Origin: Capra hircus
Taxonomy: Eukaryota > Chordata > Mammalia > Artiodactyla > Bovidae
Direction: 5' to 3'
Assembly (NCBI RefSeq): GCF_001704415.2
Contig: NC_030817.1
Location: forward strand, 37,707,550-37,771,549
Length of the DNA: 64,000 nucleotides
A model generated the notes under the pieces. The model had not been told where the DNA came from, made no database searches, and was given only the letters and a program-made list of their open reading frames with translations. Below, piece after piece: positions 1-11,721 of the stretch (positions within the stretch are counted from its first letter, which is position 1; each line of letters begins with the position of its first letter). Both the position numbers and the translations under genes were made by a program.

Positions 1-734
1 CCCTCTGAAATGGAAATAACAACAGAGAGTAAATAGCCAGTGTTTGTCTCTTACAAACACCTTAAGGTAACAGTCATGGCAAGAACAAAGAGGGGGCAAA
101 AACCTGTATGAGTAAAGGATTAAAGGATCTCTGCCCTCCCACTCTTTTGGGACAAGGGAGACACACTACACATTCACAGAAAGGCTTGTGGGTCCGAACT
201 CAAGAAATAATGCCAGGCCATAATGAGACTTGCTCCTCCCAGAAGCCTTCAATTCAAGATCCATCTTGGCTGAGGGGTGAGTGTGCACCCTGGGGAGGGT
301 CCCAGGGTAGGTCAGGTGTGGGAAAAGAAACCAGATAATTGGGCTGAAGGAAGACAAAGACCCAGAACTGCCCTATGTAAATGACTTAACCGCCTCTTTA
401 CTGCGTACCCCTCACTAGCGGGAAAAACCCACGCCCTTTCTCTGCCTTGCTTCTATCTTAACAAACCATTTCTCTCTGTGCTCTCCCACTTGCTGTTATG
501 TGAGGTCTCTAATTATAAATTTTATACCTGCATTTACAGTTTCTACCTCCATGGTAAAAACATTGGTCACTGGGGGCAAAGATCCAGGGAAAAATAGCTT
601 CTAGCCTCTAGCCCTTGCTGGTCTGGTGGCTAGGATTCCTGGTCTCATCCAGGCTTCCCAGGTTCAATTCCTGAGCAGGGAATTAAGGTCTCTTCACATC
701 ACTACTTGTTGCTAACTCGATCATTATATTAAGT
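1..734. other. Intergenic sequence, no gene seen
   Basis: Moderately AT-balanced sequence with short shadow frames only. Around 600-690 there is a tRNA-Glu-like stretch (ctggtggctaggattcctgg, then ggttcaattcctgagcaggg) of the kind found in ruminant SINE heads. I see no convincing gene. Confidence 0.4.
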
Positions 735-1010
735 GACACACCAACCGTTGGCCTAGATCCAACATGAAGAACCAAAGAAAGGTAAAAAGGAGATGGCCCC
801 CCCACTAACTTGGAAAAACCCTGCCCTTCCCCTAAATGTACCTGCCTCCCCAGGATTAGCCTCACTCCTCCTCCCTTTGTCTTTACTGTTTAAAATCAAG
901 CCATTCTCTCCAGGTGGGCAAGAAGCTGAGCTGTCAACTTCTCCATTCTTTGGCCTCTGAATAAAGCCTGTGCTGTGTTGGTCTCAGCTTTGGTTTCATA
1001 ATTACCTACT
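735..1010 (+). mobile_element. LTR-like fragment (3' half)
   Basis: The stretch ends in a typical U5-like context: a pyrimidine-rich block, then tttggcctctgaataaagcc with an AATAAA signal near 960, then a short GT-rich segment. This looks like the R/U5 end of an endogenous retrovirus LTR read on the plus strand. No target duplication was found, so the limits are soft and the family is not assigned. Confidence 0.4.
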
Positions 1011-3946
1011 TGAACCCGAATGGAAAATGGAAACCTTCCTTGTTGAGGTACAGTCTCAGCCAAGTGAGGGCCCAAGCAGGGTCCGTAGGACTAACTTGGT
1101 AACAACCTGTAAGGGGAAACCTGTAAGGGGATGGTGGTCTCTCCCTGTGGGGTGGGTGGAGGGCGCACCTGCAGCCGCAGCACCAGCTCCTGGGCCTGGA
1201 CTGTGCGCTTTCGTCCCCACGCTCCTGGCACCACCTGACAGTCTGACTGGGTGACACTGGCTGCCAGGCGTCCAGTCAGGAGGGACCCAGAAGCAGCACT
1301 TGGAGCCAGATCAGACGCGCCTTTCCACGGGCTGCGGATGTCCTGGGTATTAGGACTTTGCATGTAGAAAGCAAACAAAGCCACTAGCAGCTCATGTGTG
1401 TTGTGGACTTGAAACCTACACACAGGGCAAGCGCTCCCACTGGACTCTGGGTTGGAAGCTTCTGCACAGGGGATGGCCACAGTAGTGCTTCCTTACCAAG
1501 TCCTCCAGGCCTCCCTGGTGGGCACAGCTGGACCCACACCCCATGGGCTCCCCAACCCAGAGCCTGAAGGGCTAATGCTGGTGGCGCCTGGGGACGAGAG
1601 CAGTCACTCCACCAACCACCCAAGCCGAGCCCATCCCAGGCCCTGCTACAAGTCTGCTCGCGTTTGTTCTCCAGATCTGAAGACAGGCCTGCAGGAAACA
1701 GGGGCCATGAGTCCCACATTGGTGGTGTTCCGTGGAATTTCCATGAGACCCCTTTCTGCCCTGTTCTGAGCAATGACTAGTCCTGCAATCATCACCCCAC
1801 AAGCAGGCTGAGAGGCTGAGGCTCCGAGAAGCCAAGTAACCCACCCAGAAGGACAAATGTGTGGCCATGGAGTGGGGTCTCTGCCCGCTCCCCACCCAGG
1901 ATGACTGCCCACTCACAGCACATTCACTTCTTCCCCCTTCCCCGGCTCTGGGGCGGCTCACAGAGCCTCCTCTTAGGGGGGCTCATTCACCTTCTCTTAC
2001 AGGACTCTTGTCTCACAGTCCTGTTTCTGGGGTCATCCAGAAGGCTTGTTACTCTGAGGAGGATTCAGTCTCACGTCACCAGCGCCGCTTTCCTGGATCA
2101 CACTCACCACTGCTCGTCCTCTCCCAGCTCAGACCACAAAAGCCCCCTCGGGCCCCGAGCCCCATGGCTCTGCCTGGGCGCTCACTCCCCTCCGGCCTGG
2201 TCCTTCTCTCTCACATCCCCTGCAGGGTCGCCAGGAGCTCCCACTGTCCAGGGCAGGCTCTCTGCTCTGTCCTGGGGAGGCCTCCGTGGTGTCAGGTGCA
2301 AGAACCAACAGGTACCTGTGGGGCCCCCCCATGCTGCACAGCAGCCAGCTCCTGCCTCCTGACCTCTTCACTGTGGGTGGGCCCAGGCCCCACTGTGTGT
2401 CCTGGTTCTCATCTCATCCCAGTGCTGCCCATGGGGGAGTCACTACGCTGCTCTGTGCCTGCTGCACAGAGAGCGTGCTTGTTCACACACCCCTCCCAGG
2501 AGCACAGGGTTCTGGTGGGCAGGCCCCTCCAAGGATATGGGGCTCATCTGGGCAGGTGCCCCACAGGGCTCAGCACCCAGGAATCGTGTACAGAGGCCTA
2601 GCTGCAAAGCACCCCCAGTGCACCTGTTGGTCAAGTCTGACCCTGAGCCCCCTCAGAGCAGGACCTGAACTAACAAACAGCTGCTCCTGGACAGGTCAGG
2701 GATCCTGGGCTTCACTACGCAGCCTCCCTCCCCCAAGTCTTCCAGAGACTGCCACTGCACCCAGGCACTCGGGCGTTGTCTCCACGCACCACCCCTCCTC
2801 TCCCTGACTCCCAGATCCCTCTCATTAGGAGGTCTTCTGGAAATTACCTCCCACTCATGGGCCGATGAAAGGATTAGAAAACAAGCCAGAGCTCCAGCCC
2901 CATGCCCATCCTGACCCTCAAGACCCACAATCTGTTCCTTGCACCTGCAGGGCACACCAAGGCCCATTTTCTGCAACTGTGAGCCCCTGATGGTGGAGGA
3001 TTGGCTGACCTGACTCAGCTGCCCAGCGCTTCCCAGGTGTGCCTGGGTTAAGGTCTCTGTAAGTGGGTGTAAAAGTGCCTGCAGCTGTATTCTGCGCCAT
3101 ACTCTGTTGGATGTGTGGATCTGAGCTGGCGAGAGGGCCTTGTGGGTTGCTATTTGTGACCAGGTCTTTTCTAGATCAGGTAAGGAAGGGGTGTGTCACC
3201 TGAACCTGCTGTTGGACATCTCCCCAGGTGGATGATGGGGGTGAGTAAGCAAGAGAAAAGGCAGCAGGAGCCAGGACTGGAGGGGTAACTCCCGTAGGGA
3301 AATGGAAAGCTCCCCGTGGGGCAGGACCATCCCGCCTGGCCTGCAGGAGCCAACTTGGCAAGCTTACTGTCTCTGGGGTGGCTCCAAGCACTTTCCTCCA
3401 GCCTGTGAGGTCTTTGCACGGATTCAGGAATTTTACCTGGGATGGGTGGATGAGGTTCAGAAGCAGCTAGCCTGGGGCTCAGCTAAGGTTTACTTAGCAA
3501 TGCTTCTGTGTGGTCCCCCAACTTCCCACTGAAGATGCTCCTTGGGTGGGTATGGAGAGGGTGGTAGGGGCTGCTGGTGACATGTAAGTCTCCCACCCCT
3601 GACCATCTTCAGAACTGATCATCAGTGTAGCAAGTATCTTAACTGGATTTTCACCTGTATAACTGGTGGGTTCTTAATTAGCGATGTGAACAGTGATGTT
3701 AAATGTTCTCAGTCAGGACTGAGACACTACACCACGTGTACAGGTGTAAGAACCTGAGGAGGTGTGTGCAGCCAGTACCCTAGGGATGGGCTTCAGATTT
3801 GACTCCTTAACATTCTGGGGTCCAGCCACTGCTTTAGCATTTCTGAGGGCCCAGTGCTGGCTCCAAAGGGTCTGTAATCTGGCTTCCATCTGCATTTAGT
3901 GAGACCCACACTTCTAGGATCCTACAGAGCAGGATCTGTGTGGCTT
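1011..3946. other. GC-rich non-coding stretch, no gene recognised
   Basis: About 2.9 kb of GC-rich sequence with many overlapping frames on both strands (the longest 246 codons at 1861-2601). The frames are rich in Pro, Ser, Gly and Cys, overlap in several frames at once and resemble no family I know, which is expected of GC-rich non-coding DNA. I recognise no repeat family here either. Confidence 0.4.
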
Positions 3947-4330
3947 CTCTAACAAATGACCATAAGCTGGGTGGTTTAAACAACAGGAGTTCATCCTCCC
4001 CCAGTCCTGCAGACCAGATGTCTGAGATCAAGGTGGTGCAGCCCTCCAGTGACTCAGGATGGGGTCCTTCCTGCTTTTTCCAGTTTCTGGGGCTCCAGGA
4101 CTTGTGGCCCCCTCCCTCCCATCTCAGCCTTCATCTTCATGCAGCTTGTCCTCTGTGTCTGTGTCTCCCTTCTTTTAGGAACCTGCTAATTGGATTGAGG
4201 GCCACTCACACCCAAGATTACCTCACCTCAACATCTTTCAATGTATCTTTAAAGACCCTTTGCCCAGATACGGTCTTGTTCACATGTTCTGGGGGGAAAC
4301 ATCTTTTGGGGCCACCGTTCAACCCACTGA
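3947..4330. repeat. Old mammalian interspersed repeat
   Basis: The sequence from 'ataagctgggtggtttaaac' through 'cagaccagatgtctgagatc', 'gccttcatcttcatgcagct' and a terminal 'caacccact' follows a dispersed repeat I know from many placental genomes (agtt-ctggaggctagaagtctgagatc type). It is diverged. I do not assign a family name. Confidence 0.5.
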
Positions 4331-4541
4331 AAGTGAAAATCCCTCAGTTGTGCCCGACTCTTTGCAACTCCATGGGCTATATATAGCCTGCTAGATTCCT
4401 CTGTCCATGGCATTCTCCAGGCCAGAATGCTGGAGTGGATAGCCTTTTCCTTCTCCAGGGGATCTTCCCAACCCAGGGATCAAACCCAGGTCTCCCGCAT
4501 TGCAGGCAGATTCTTTACCATCTGAGCCACCAGGGAAGCCC
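4331..4541 (-). mobile_element. Bov-tA SINE
   Basis: Reading the minus strand, the tRNA-Glu-derived head (gggcttccctggtggctcag type) lies at the right and the Bov-A body, with the 'cactccag' and 'gactgag' landmarks, at the left. It is diverged, with an extra TATA stretch near 4380. Confidence 0.85.
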
Positions 4542-4870
4542 AGTATCTGTGTATAAAATCAAGCTCATTTAGGAGATGACCAAGGCCCCATACAGACTGG
4601 CACAGACAGCAGCCATGGGGGTGGGGGTCTGGGGAGAATGAGGACCATGGAATCACCCGGAAAGGATCAAGGCCTGGCTTCATCAGAAGGTGAGCTCTTC
4701 CACCTTGGGGCCCATGAGAACAGTCACTCCATCCTACCCATGCAAAGGGGCCCAATGTCAAGTCCAGAAATGTCTACCTTGCAAGCGGGCTCTTCTGGAT
4801 GTCATCATCAATACATGATGCAGCCAGTAACTACTGGATTAGGGGTAGAGGAGAACTAGTGTGGGGACTG
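4542..4870. other. Unassigned spacer
   Basis: No gene or clear repeat is seen. Short frames on both strands are not supported by any family resemblance. Confidence 0.35.
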
Positions 4871-5360
4871 GCCGTGGGCTCTGGAGGAGGTGCTGACAGT
4901 CACTGGGGCACCAGGAAGTGGGAGCCTGGGAGGCCCCGTGTTACTGAACCAAACTTGGGTCCACACACCTGAGCTCAATAAAGGCGGTCTACTGACGCCA
5001 GGTTGTGGTGAAGGAAAGTAAAGTGATAATTATAAAAGTACCAATACAAAGAGGACGGGTGGCTTGTGCTCTAAACCCCGAACTCCCTGAAGGGTTTCAG
5101 CAAAGCAATTGTACAGACCACATGAGGGAGGGGATCACAGAGTATGTGATCTCCTGGTGCACTGTTCTCTGGTTGGCAAGGTAACAGGCAGCTAACCTCA
5201 CAAACTCTCAGGCACCGGAAACTCTGGGGGTTACATGTTCATGCTTATCAAGTTAACCTCTTCCATTCAGTGGGGGGTTTAGCATCTGTAAAACAACCCA
5301 GGGAGTATGTATCAGATACTGTTATCTCCGTACTTCAGAGAGGAGCTACAGCAGAGGATA
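4871..5360 (-). mobile_element. LTR-like repeat, probably minus strand
   Basis: It shares ordered landmarks with 27880-28320: 'gtggtgaaggaaag', a 'gtatgtgatctcctgg'-like block and 'gggggtttagcatctgtaaaa'. The order and spacing fit an LTR read on the minus strand. Related sequence in plus orientation also flanks 29215-30073. The family is not assigned. Confidence 0.4.
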
Positions 5361-6057
5361 CCGGCGGGGTCTGTCCCGGGAAGGCCCCATTGGCTCCTGC
5401 TCAGTTACAACAGGTGTCTGGGCTCAGCAGCAGGGGAAGGTGGGGTTGCCTTCTGGGCATGGGGAGCAGCAGGATCACAGTCCTCCAAGGGGCCTGTTAG
5501 CCCCCAGGGTGAGATGGGGAGGCAGTGGATAGACATATGCATCTGGCCTGGGAGAGGGGTCCAGGCTGGAAATGTCACTGGAATCATCACTGGGAGGAAG
5601 AGGAAAGGCCAGGAAGGGTCAGGTGGGTCACAGTTGACCCCATGCAGGTGTTGGTGGTCTTTTGGAAGCAATTTAGAACCGGAAGGACTGGCCCTCAGGA
5701 TCTCAGCTTTATTCTCTTATTCTTTTGTAAAACACGGTGTCAGAGTTTGAGACACCATCTGGAGACTTCTGAGCCCAGTGCTGCTGTGTCCTCATCAAAG
5801 GGGCTCAGGCCCTGCCCATGTCCCCACTGGGCAAGAAGCCTATCAGGGCACCAGGGTACACAGACTTCAGGGAACCCTCTGCCCTCAGGACTGGTCTCCC
5901 TTCTTCCTACCAGCTGCTGGTCCTGATTCCACCCCCAGAGCCTGAGGAGTTGTCCAGTGTATGGAAGGACCACTCAGTCTTCATGTTCCTGTTGCTGGAC
6001 ATTTTGGTGGACTCTATGTCTTGGCTATTTTAATAGTGCTTCCCTGAAAACAGGGGT
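5361..6057. other. GC-balanced spacer without recognised gene
   Basis: Several overlapping frames (147 and 133 codons in different frames of the same strand) look like shadows. No repeat was recognised with confidence. Confidence 0.35.
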
Positions 6058-6335
6058 GCTCGCATCACTTCAAATTGTGATGCTCTCCAGATCTGAGCCC
6101 AGAAGTGGGGTTGCTGGATCCCACAGCCCCTCTGTCCACTTTTTTTAGTAACCTCCATGCCATTTTCCATCATGGCTGCATCCTTGTGCATCCCCACTCA
6201 GAGTTTAGGAGGATTCCATTTTATGTACATCCTCTGCAGCATTTATTCTTTGGAGATCTTTCTGATGATGGCCATTCTGAGCTGTGGGAGGGGATTCCTC
6301 ACTGTAGATTTGATTAGCATTGATTTAATAATGAG
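6058..6335 (-). mobile_element. L1 3'-region fragment (antisense)
   Basis: Landmarks 'ccattttccatcatggctgc' and 'gatggccattctgagctgtg' match the antisense of L1 3' sequence common in mammals. The L1 is cut by the SINE that follows. Confidence 0.6.
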
Positions 6336-6547
6336 CGGGTCTTCCCTGGTATGGCTCAGCAGTAAAGAACCTGCATGCAGTGCAGGAGATGTGATGATGC
6401 AGCTTCGATCCCTGAGTCAGGAAGATCCCCTGGAGAAGGAAATGGCAGCCCACTCTAGTATTCTTTCCTGGAAAATTCCATGGACAGAGGAGACTAGCAG
6501 GCCATGGGGTTGCAAAGAGTTGGACATGACTGAGCAACTGAGCACAG
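6336..6547 (+). mobile_element. Bov-tA SINE with target duplication
   Basis: A tRNA-Glu head is followed by the Bov-A body (gaagatcccctggagaagg, then the 'ggacatgactgagc' end). It is flanked by taatgag at 6329-6335 and 6548-6554, a plausible target-site duplication. Confidence 0.85.
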
Positions 6548-6554
6548 TAATGAG

Positions 6555-6717
6555 TGAGGGGGGATGTCTTTCCAGGTGCTTGGTTCATATATAGCTAGAC
6601 ATATATATGTTCTTTTTCAGATTCTCTTCCCATATAAGTTATTATGGAGTATTGAGGAGGGTTCCTTGTGCTATGCAGTGGGTCCTTGAGAATGATTTTT
6701 ATAAAGAATAGTGTGTT
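6555..6717. mobile_element. Artiodactyl L1 tail fragment
   Basis: It contains 'ttctttttcagattctcttcccatataagttatta' style sequence, the same module as at 15075-15134, 24300 and 27010. This is the common artiodactyl L1 3' tail. Confidence 0.55.
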
Positions 6718-7110
6718 TGTTAGTCTGAGTGCTGAAGAATTGATGCTTTTGAACTGCGGTATTGGAGAAGACTCTTGAGAGTCCCTTGGACTGCAAGGAG
6801 ATCAAACCTGTCCATCCTAAAGGAAATTAGTCCTGAATATTCATTGGAAGGACGGATGCTGAAGCTCCAATACTTTGGCCACCTGATACGAAGAACTGAC
6901 TCATTAGAAAAGACCCTGATGTTGGGAAAGATTGAAGGTGGGAGAAGAAGGGGATGACAGAGGATGAGATGGCTGGAAGGCATCACCAACTTGATGGACA
7001 GGAGTTTGAGTAAGCTCGGGGAGTTGGTGATGGACAGGGAAGCCTGGCCTGCTGCAGTCCATGGGATCACAAAGAGACACGACTGAGTGACTGAACTGAG
7101 CAGCCATCAG
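6718..7110 (+). mobile_element. BovB LINE 3' fragment
   Basis: The sequence encodes the broken C-terminal end of the BovB (RTE) polyprotein: frames with 'SNLSILKEISPEYSLEG' and a 'KTLMLGKIEG' block are visible, then the 3' end 'gactgagtgactgaactgag'. It is 5'-truncated and contains stops, for example tga inside the 'agaaggggatgacag' stretch near 6950. Confidence 0.85.
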
Positions 7111-7125
7111 ACTGCAGACACTCCC

Positions 7126-7487
7126 TAAAGTAAGCCCTGAGGAAAGGAAGCTCAAGATGTGAAAACAGAATGCTGGCCCCAGATAGGTGAGGGGCATATG
7201 AAAGGGATTCCAGCGAGCCGGACTCTAGCATCTTCCCTTACACAGAAAAGCGCTTAATTCCTCGACTCAGGATTTCTGGTTTTCTTTAACAATAATCTTT
7301 TGATATTCAGACTACCTGTCCTTTATTACAAAGTTCTGTGTAACCTGGCTCCTCCCTTCACCTCCTGGGAGCAGTTCTCTCAAGGTTACTTGACATGTGT
7401 CTCCTGGGCTTGAAGTCCTAAAAATTCCCAACGAATAAAACATGGCTCTCCACTTTTAGGTTGTGAGTATTTTTTTAAGTCGACAGG
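7126..7487 (+). mobile_element. LTR fragment, copy 1 of a pair
   Basis: Similar to 23085-23566: both have 'agcatcttccc-tacac', a 'gagcagtt' block, an AATAAA-like signal (here aataaa at 7434-7439), 'cttttaggttgtgag' and a terminal gtcgaca or gttgaca. This is the U3-R-U5 layout of an ERV LTR on the plus strand. Confidence 0.5.
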
Positions 7488-7544
7488 AATATTGTATTTT
7501 TCCCCCCATTTTCATTGTTTAAGGCATCTCTGTACTGTCTCCAT

Positions 7545-7769
7545 GGGCTTCCCAGGTGGTCCTAGTGGTAAAGAATCCACGCGCCAACACAGGAAACATG
7601 AGAGACTTGGGTTCAGTCCCTGGGTGGGGAAGATCCCCTGGAGGAGGGCATGGCAACCCACTCCAGTGGTCTTGCCTGGAGAATCCCCGGGACAGAGGAG
7701 CCTGGCAGGCTACAGTCCACAGGGCCGAGAAAAGTCGGACACGACTGAAGTGACTCAGCACGCGCACAC
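7545..7769 (+). mobile_element. Bov-tA SINE with 11-bp target duplication
   Basis: Complete head and body. The exact direct repeat actgtctccat at 7534-7544 and 7770-7780 is a target-site duplication. The host sequence is an antisense L1 that resumes after the SINE. Confidence 0.93.
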
Positions 7770-7780
7770 ACTGTCTCCAT

Positions 7781-8284
7781 AGTGGCTGTTCCCAATCGAC
7801 TTTCCAGCATCAGTGGAGGAGGGTTCTCATTTCTCCACACCTTCTCCAGCCCTGGTTCTTTGTAGAGTGTTTGACAATGGCCATTCTGACCGGTGTAAGG
7901 TGATACCTCATTGTAACTTTGATTTGGATTTCTCTAGTACTTAGCAAGGTGGACAACATTACCTGTGATTTTTTTTTTAAAGAGTATGAGTGAAACATCT
8001 TGCAATTGACTCTTGAACGTCTGCCCTGTGTTTTGATGAACACTCCTAGAACATTCCTTGAAGGCAGGTGTTGTTTACTCACAACCCCACGGATCTTCTG
8101 AATATTAAATGCCCATCAGCACAGTTTAGATCAGCACAGATTTCGACGTTGTTGTTATGGAAAATGGCCACAAGGTGGCAGCATTTTTCATGCCCTTTTT
8201 TTTTCTTTTTCTTTCTATGCAATTTCATTTTGATCTTATATTGGAATAGAATTGATTTCCAAAGTTGTGTTTGTATAAGGTGTA
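7781..8284 (-). mobile_element. L1 3' region, interrupted
   Basis: Antisense L1 3' landmarks ('ggccattctgaccggtgtaa', 'catttctctagta'-like) are followed by artiodactyl tail sequence with 'aaaatggccacaaggtgg'. The tail is broken at 8285 by an LTR and resumes at 15069 ('aacttaattcaatccatgcc'), as shown by comparison with 23740-23790. Confidence 0.55.
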
Positions 8285-8288
8285 TAGG

Positions 8289-8441
8289 TGTTGCAGAAAC
8301 CATACTTGAGAAATCAAGCACCACATTGGGAGAGTTGGAGAACTCAGGTTTATTACGCTGGCGGGCCCAGAGGAGTTAATACTCCAAGCTCTGAGCCGTC
8401 CGTACAAAGAGGGGGTTACACAGTTTTTATACACGGACAGG
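8289..8441 (-). mobile_element. Older LTR, left part (split by provirus)
   Basis: It begins TGTTGCAGAAAC like the LTR at 29269 and shares 'gaactcaggtttattacgc' (antisense AATAAA) and 'cagtttttata' (antisense TATA). About 70 bases present in the 29-kb copy between 'tttttata' and 'cacggacagg' are missing. It stops at 'cacggacagg', where the younger provirus begins, and continues at 14872. Outer flanks tagg (8285-8288) and cagg (15069-15072) fit a 4-bp target duplication with one change. Confidence 0.75.
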
Positions 8442-8837
8442 TGGTGACCCAAGGAGGAAAAAGCAGATAACCAAGGAGGGTCTTGGAATGCAGGAATGGA
8501 AAAACCAGACCTTTATCATCCTTCCCTCCCCTATGTTGTAACTATTAATGGAACAGTATAACCTGTCTCCCCTCCTACCCCATAGGGAGGAGGTATCTGC
8601 CTTACTCTTCCCCCCACCCAGTATAGGTGCCTCATCCAATCAGCAAATGACCCACAAGACCCCTATCCCACCCCTTGTACCCTGGGTATAAGAGTGGACT
8701 AAGGACTCCCATTCAATGTCAGGGCCCTTGAGCTGGCCCGGTGTTCTAACAACGTCTCCCACTCTAATAAACTTTATTTCCCTCTCATTCTGTCTCATGT
8801 CTGGAAATTCTTTCCAACCTGTGCCTGGACCACGACA
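8442..8837 (+). mobile_element. 5' LTR of the provirus
   Basis: It starts TGGTGACCC (a 2-bp contraction of TGTGATGACCC in the 3' copy) and ends CACGACA. A TATA-like box lies at 8687-8693 and AATAAA at 8766-8771, in the order expected for U3, R and U5. Confidence 0.85.
8687..8693 (+). promoter_or_regulatory. TATA-like box in the 5' LTR
   Basis: TATAAGA, conserved at 14718-14724 in the 3' LTR, about 73 bases ahead of the AATAAA signal. Its activity is unknown. Confidence 0.55.
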
Positions 8838-8841
8838 TTTT

Positions 8842-8859
8842 TGGTGGCCCATACGGGGA
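8842..8859 (+). other. Primer-binding site, tRNA-Ile type
   Basis: TGGTGGCCCATACGGGGA begins four bases after the LTR end. The 3' end of mammalian tRNA-Ile (AAT) would pair with TGGTGGCCCGTACGGGGA, so 17 of 18 bases fit. This is the class I (HERV-I-like) primer choice as I know it. Confidence 0.8.
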
Positions 8860-9697
8860 ACTTGGGATCTCTTCCTCCTCCTCCTCACTTCTCCTTTTTC
8901 ATATGGACCCTCTGCGAGCAGGCAAGTGCTGTGGAAACAACTAGGAACTCTGGCCAGGGTTACCCTCTGGTGTGTTCCAAAGGCCCCACTGCTCACTGCG
9001 CCCCAGTAGCTGCCGCCCAAATGGGTGAGAGTCTCTCCTTTGTCTTCTTTACTACTGAGCACTAGGCCAACCAATATTGTGTGGGCACAGGTCAGGCACT
9101 TAAAAGCCATTAGGGCGGCTGCCACAGGAAGACTCCTGTGTGACGATAAGGGAGACATGGAATGGATCAGGCCCCAAGGGCATCCGCCCCCAGCAAGACA
9201 ACTTCCTGCACTGTCAGGAGCAAAGTGGTTGAAGCAAAGCAGAGACCATTGTCCTCTGGCCACTGCCTCCCTGATAGGATTGTAAGGCGGATTCCTCAGC
9301 CTTCTTCCCTGTCACTTTCACTTCTTTCCCTCTCCATTTGGATTGATTTACAAGAGCCTAGGTATTGCCTCTGAGCCATCCCAAGAATGCCTTCCACGTT
9401 TCAGGGCATAGCCAAACGGTGAGTCACCCGGCTGCTCCCAGGAATCTCTTTCTCTGCCTAGGTCACGTGGTGTCTTAGCTCTGTCTTTGCCTGGGTCATG
9501 TGACCACATGGTTCTCAGCGGTCACCTCTCACAGTCAGCTGTGACTCTGGGGACTGTGGACCATTTTTGCGCCATGAGTCACTCAGAAAGATCACTGGGA
9601 CAAAAGGGACACCTATCTGTCAGCAGGTGGCAGGACCCCCATTCTACGGCAGGTAGGCTAAGAGTGGGTTCTGGTATGTCCTGGGAGCCTTTCTTAG

Positions 9698-9777
9698 ACT
9701 CACCCCTTGGCTATATTCTCAGAAACTGGAAAATTTTGACCCTGCGAAAGGCCTGGTCCCAATACAAACTGGGGGAC
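9698..9777 (+). pseudogene. gag matrix N-terminal remnant
   Basis: Within the 155-codon frame 9487-9954, the residues read SPLGYILRNWK, then WSQYKLGD after a short gap. This follows the start of gammaretrovirus-like matrix proteins, where a conserved SPLG, NWK and QY-LGD order is typical. The spacing is shortened, and the frame carries on into unrelated residues, so the gene is broken here. It sits about 850 bases after the primer site, as expected for gag. Confidence 0.6.
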
Positions 9778-9954
9778 CCCCCCCAAAAAAAGCTTTTGCC
9801 CAAAGCAGGGAAAGGACTCAGAATTTCCTTGTGTTCAGTCCTTCATGGCCGTCAGCTAGAATCCGGATTTGAGGGACTCATGCCACGTGTGTCTTTCTTT
9901 TGCTACCCTGTCTCCTGTCCCCCTCTGTCTATCTCCATCAGATTTCCTAGATGA

Positions 9955-10765
9955 CCCCTACTTGACCTTTCATATCCACGTGACCTCTAGGAAAGAATTC
10001 TGAGGTTCCCTTTGGTCCAGGTCTTTCTCCTGTATTCAAAAGCCTGAAGGATCAAAAACTCTCCTAACAGTCTAAAGAATCCCCTTCTAACTATGCTTAT
10101 CTCTCAGGTGGAGAGGGAACCAAGTTTCCCCCACTCCTGAACATCCTAAAGAATTCCTTTCTAACTACTCCTGTTTCTCAGGGTGGGGAAGGACCAAGTT
10201 TTTTCCCCCACTCTTGCAAATTCCCTTAACTCTTCAGATTCGTCTAATGGGACAAAGACCTCATTTCCCACCACAGGGACAATCCAAGATTTTTATCAGA
10301 TGATCTGCCCCTGATATCAGAGTCAATCTGAGCACTATTTGGTCTATATTTGAGCTATAAAACCATGACAAAAGAAAGGAAAGATGACTTTTGGACACAG
10401 AATGGCCATGATATTCTTTAGACTCCGAGAAAACTGGTTAAAATGAAATTTTTTCTCTTGGAAACTGCAAAACCAGTTCTTTTTTCATATACAGTTAAAA
10501 CAACTAGCTTGCTAAAAGCCCTGCCTAGGGAAAAGCTTGAAGTTAACCCTTTCCTTGTCCTTGAAATACACAGCCCACTTTGCCTGAGACCTCAGCCTTG
10601 GGCAAATTAGAACTTCAAAAAAAAAAAGGCTGGGGTTGGGGGGGCATCAAAGAAACATTTTAAATCTCTAGCAAAACACTATGAAATTTCTGTCTGTCTG
10701 GATTTATGTATGTCTCAGTGTGTGTCTTTGGCTTTTTAAAAAATATTGCTGAAGTCGTAAATAAG
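9955..10765. other. Degraded provirus interior
   Basis: AT-rich, multiply stopped sequence between the gag remnant and the Bov-tA. No protease or reverse transcriptase motif was found by eye. Confidence 0.4.
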
Positions 10766-10772
10766 TTCTAAT

Positions 10773-10976
10773 GGTGGCTCAGATGGTAAAGTGTCTGCCT
10801 GCAATGCAGGAGACCTGGGTTCGATTCCTGGGTTGGGAAGATCCCCTGGAGAAGGAAATGGCAACCCACTCCAGTACTCTTGCCTGGAAAATTCCATGGA
10901 CTGAGGAGCCTGGTAGGCTATAGTCCATGGGGTCGCAAAGAGTCAGAAATGACTGAGTGACTCCACTTCACTTCAC
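10773..10976 (+). mobile_element. Bov-tA SINE inside the provirus
   Basis: Well-preserved tRNA-Glu head and body. Direct repeats ttctaat at 10766-10772 and 10977-10983 are the target duplication. The insertion is later than the provirus. Confidence 0.92.
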
Positions 10977-11452
10977 TTCTAATTTAATTGGCCTAAAGAA
11001 AAGTAAGCACTTACAAATCAGACAACTCTAAATACAAGAGAAATTAACCTAAATGAATATTAGGTTCACTTGAACTGGGAAATAGTCAATATTAAATATC
11101 TAGTATTAATGTTTGTTTGCTTATCTAATAGAGATATATCTAAGAGTCATTAACATAAGCATAATATTTTCACTGTGCCTAGGTTTATTATAAGTTAAAT
11201 ATTGTTATATTGTTATATCTGTTACAAGTTTGTCAGCAAGGAAAGTACCTCAAGTGAAGAAACTTCAAAAAAATGTAAATAAGATATGAGCTTTTAGATA
11301 AATTCTATTAAGACTAATTATACTTTAGAAATGTCTGTCTAAAACAGTCCCTCTAGATTTCGGTAACCTGAATTTCTAGGGTTGTGCTAAACTAAGTGAC
11401 TGATTTATTGAATAGCTAGATCATTTCCAAATAAAATAAGATTCTGAAACAT

Positions 11453-11721
11453 TCATTCAGTTCAGTTCAGTCACTCAGTCGTGTCTGACTCTTTGCGACC
11501 CCATGAATCACAGCACGCCAGGCTTCCCTGTCCATCACCAACTCCTGGAGTTCACTCAAACTCACGTCCATTGAGTCAGTAATGCCATCCAGCCATCTCA
11601 TCCTCTGTCGTCCCCTTCTCCTCCTGCCCCCAGTCCCTCCCAGCATCAGAGTCTTTTTCAGTAAGTCAGCTCTTCTCATGAGGTGGCCAAAGTACTGGAG
11701 TTTCAGCTTTCGGAACACTAA
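11453..11721 (-). mobile_element. BovB 3' fragment inside the provirus
   Basis: Minus-strand BovB end: 'cattcagttcagttcagtc' at the left (3' end) and a frame containing 'KLQYFGHLMRRADLLKKTLML'. It is 5'-truncated at about 270 bases. Confidence 0.88.

Noticed and set aside
1861..2601. 246-codon open frame in GC-rich DNA
   Set aside because: Several frames on both strands are open at once here, composition is low-information (Pro, Ser, Gly, Leu, Cys), and there is no family resemblance.
8640..9263. 207-codon minus-strand open frame
   Set aside because: It runs antisense through the 5' LTR, primer site and leader of the provirus and has no domain. It is a shadow frame.
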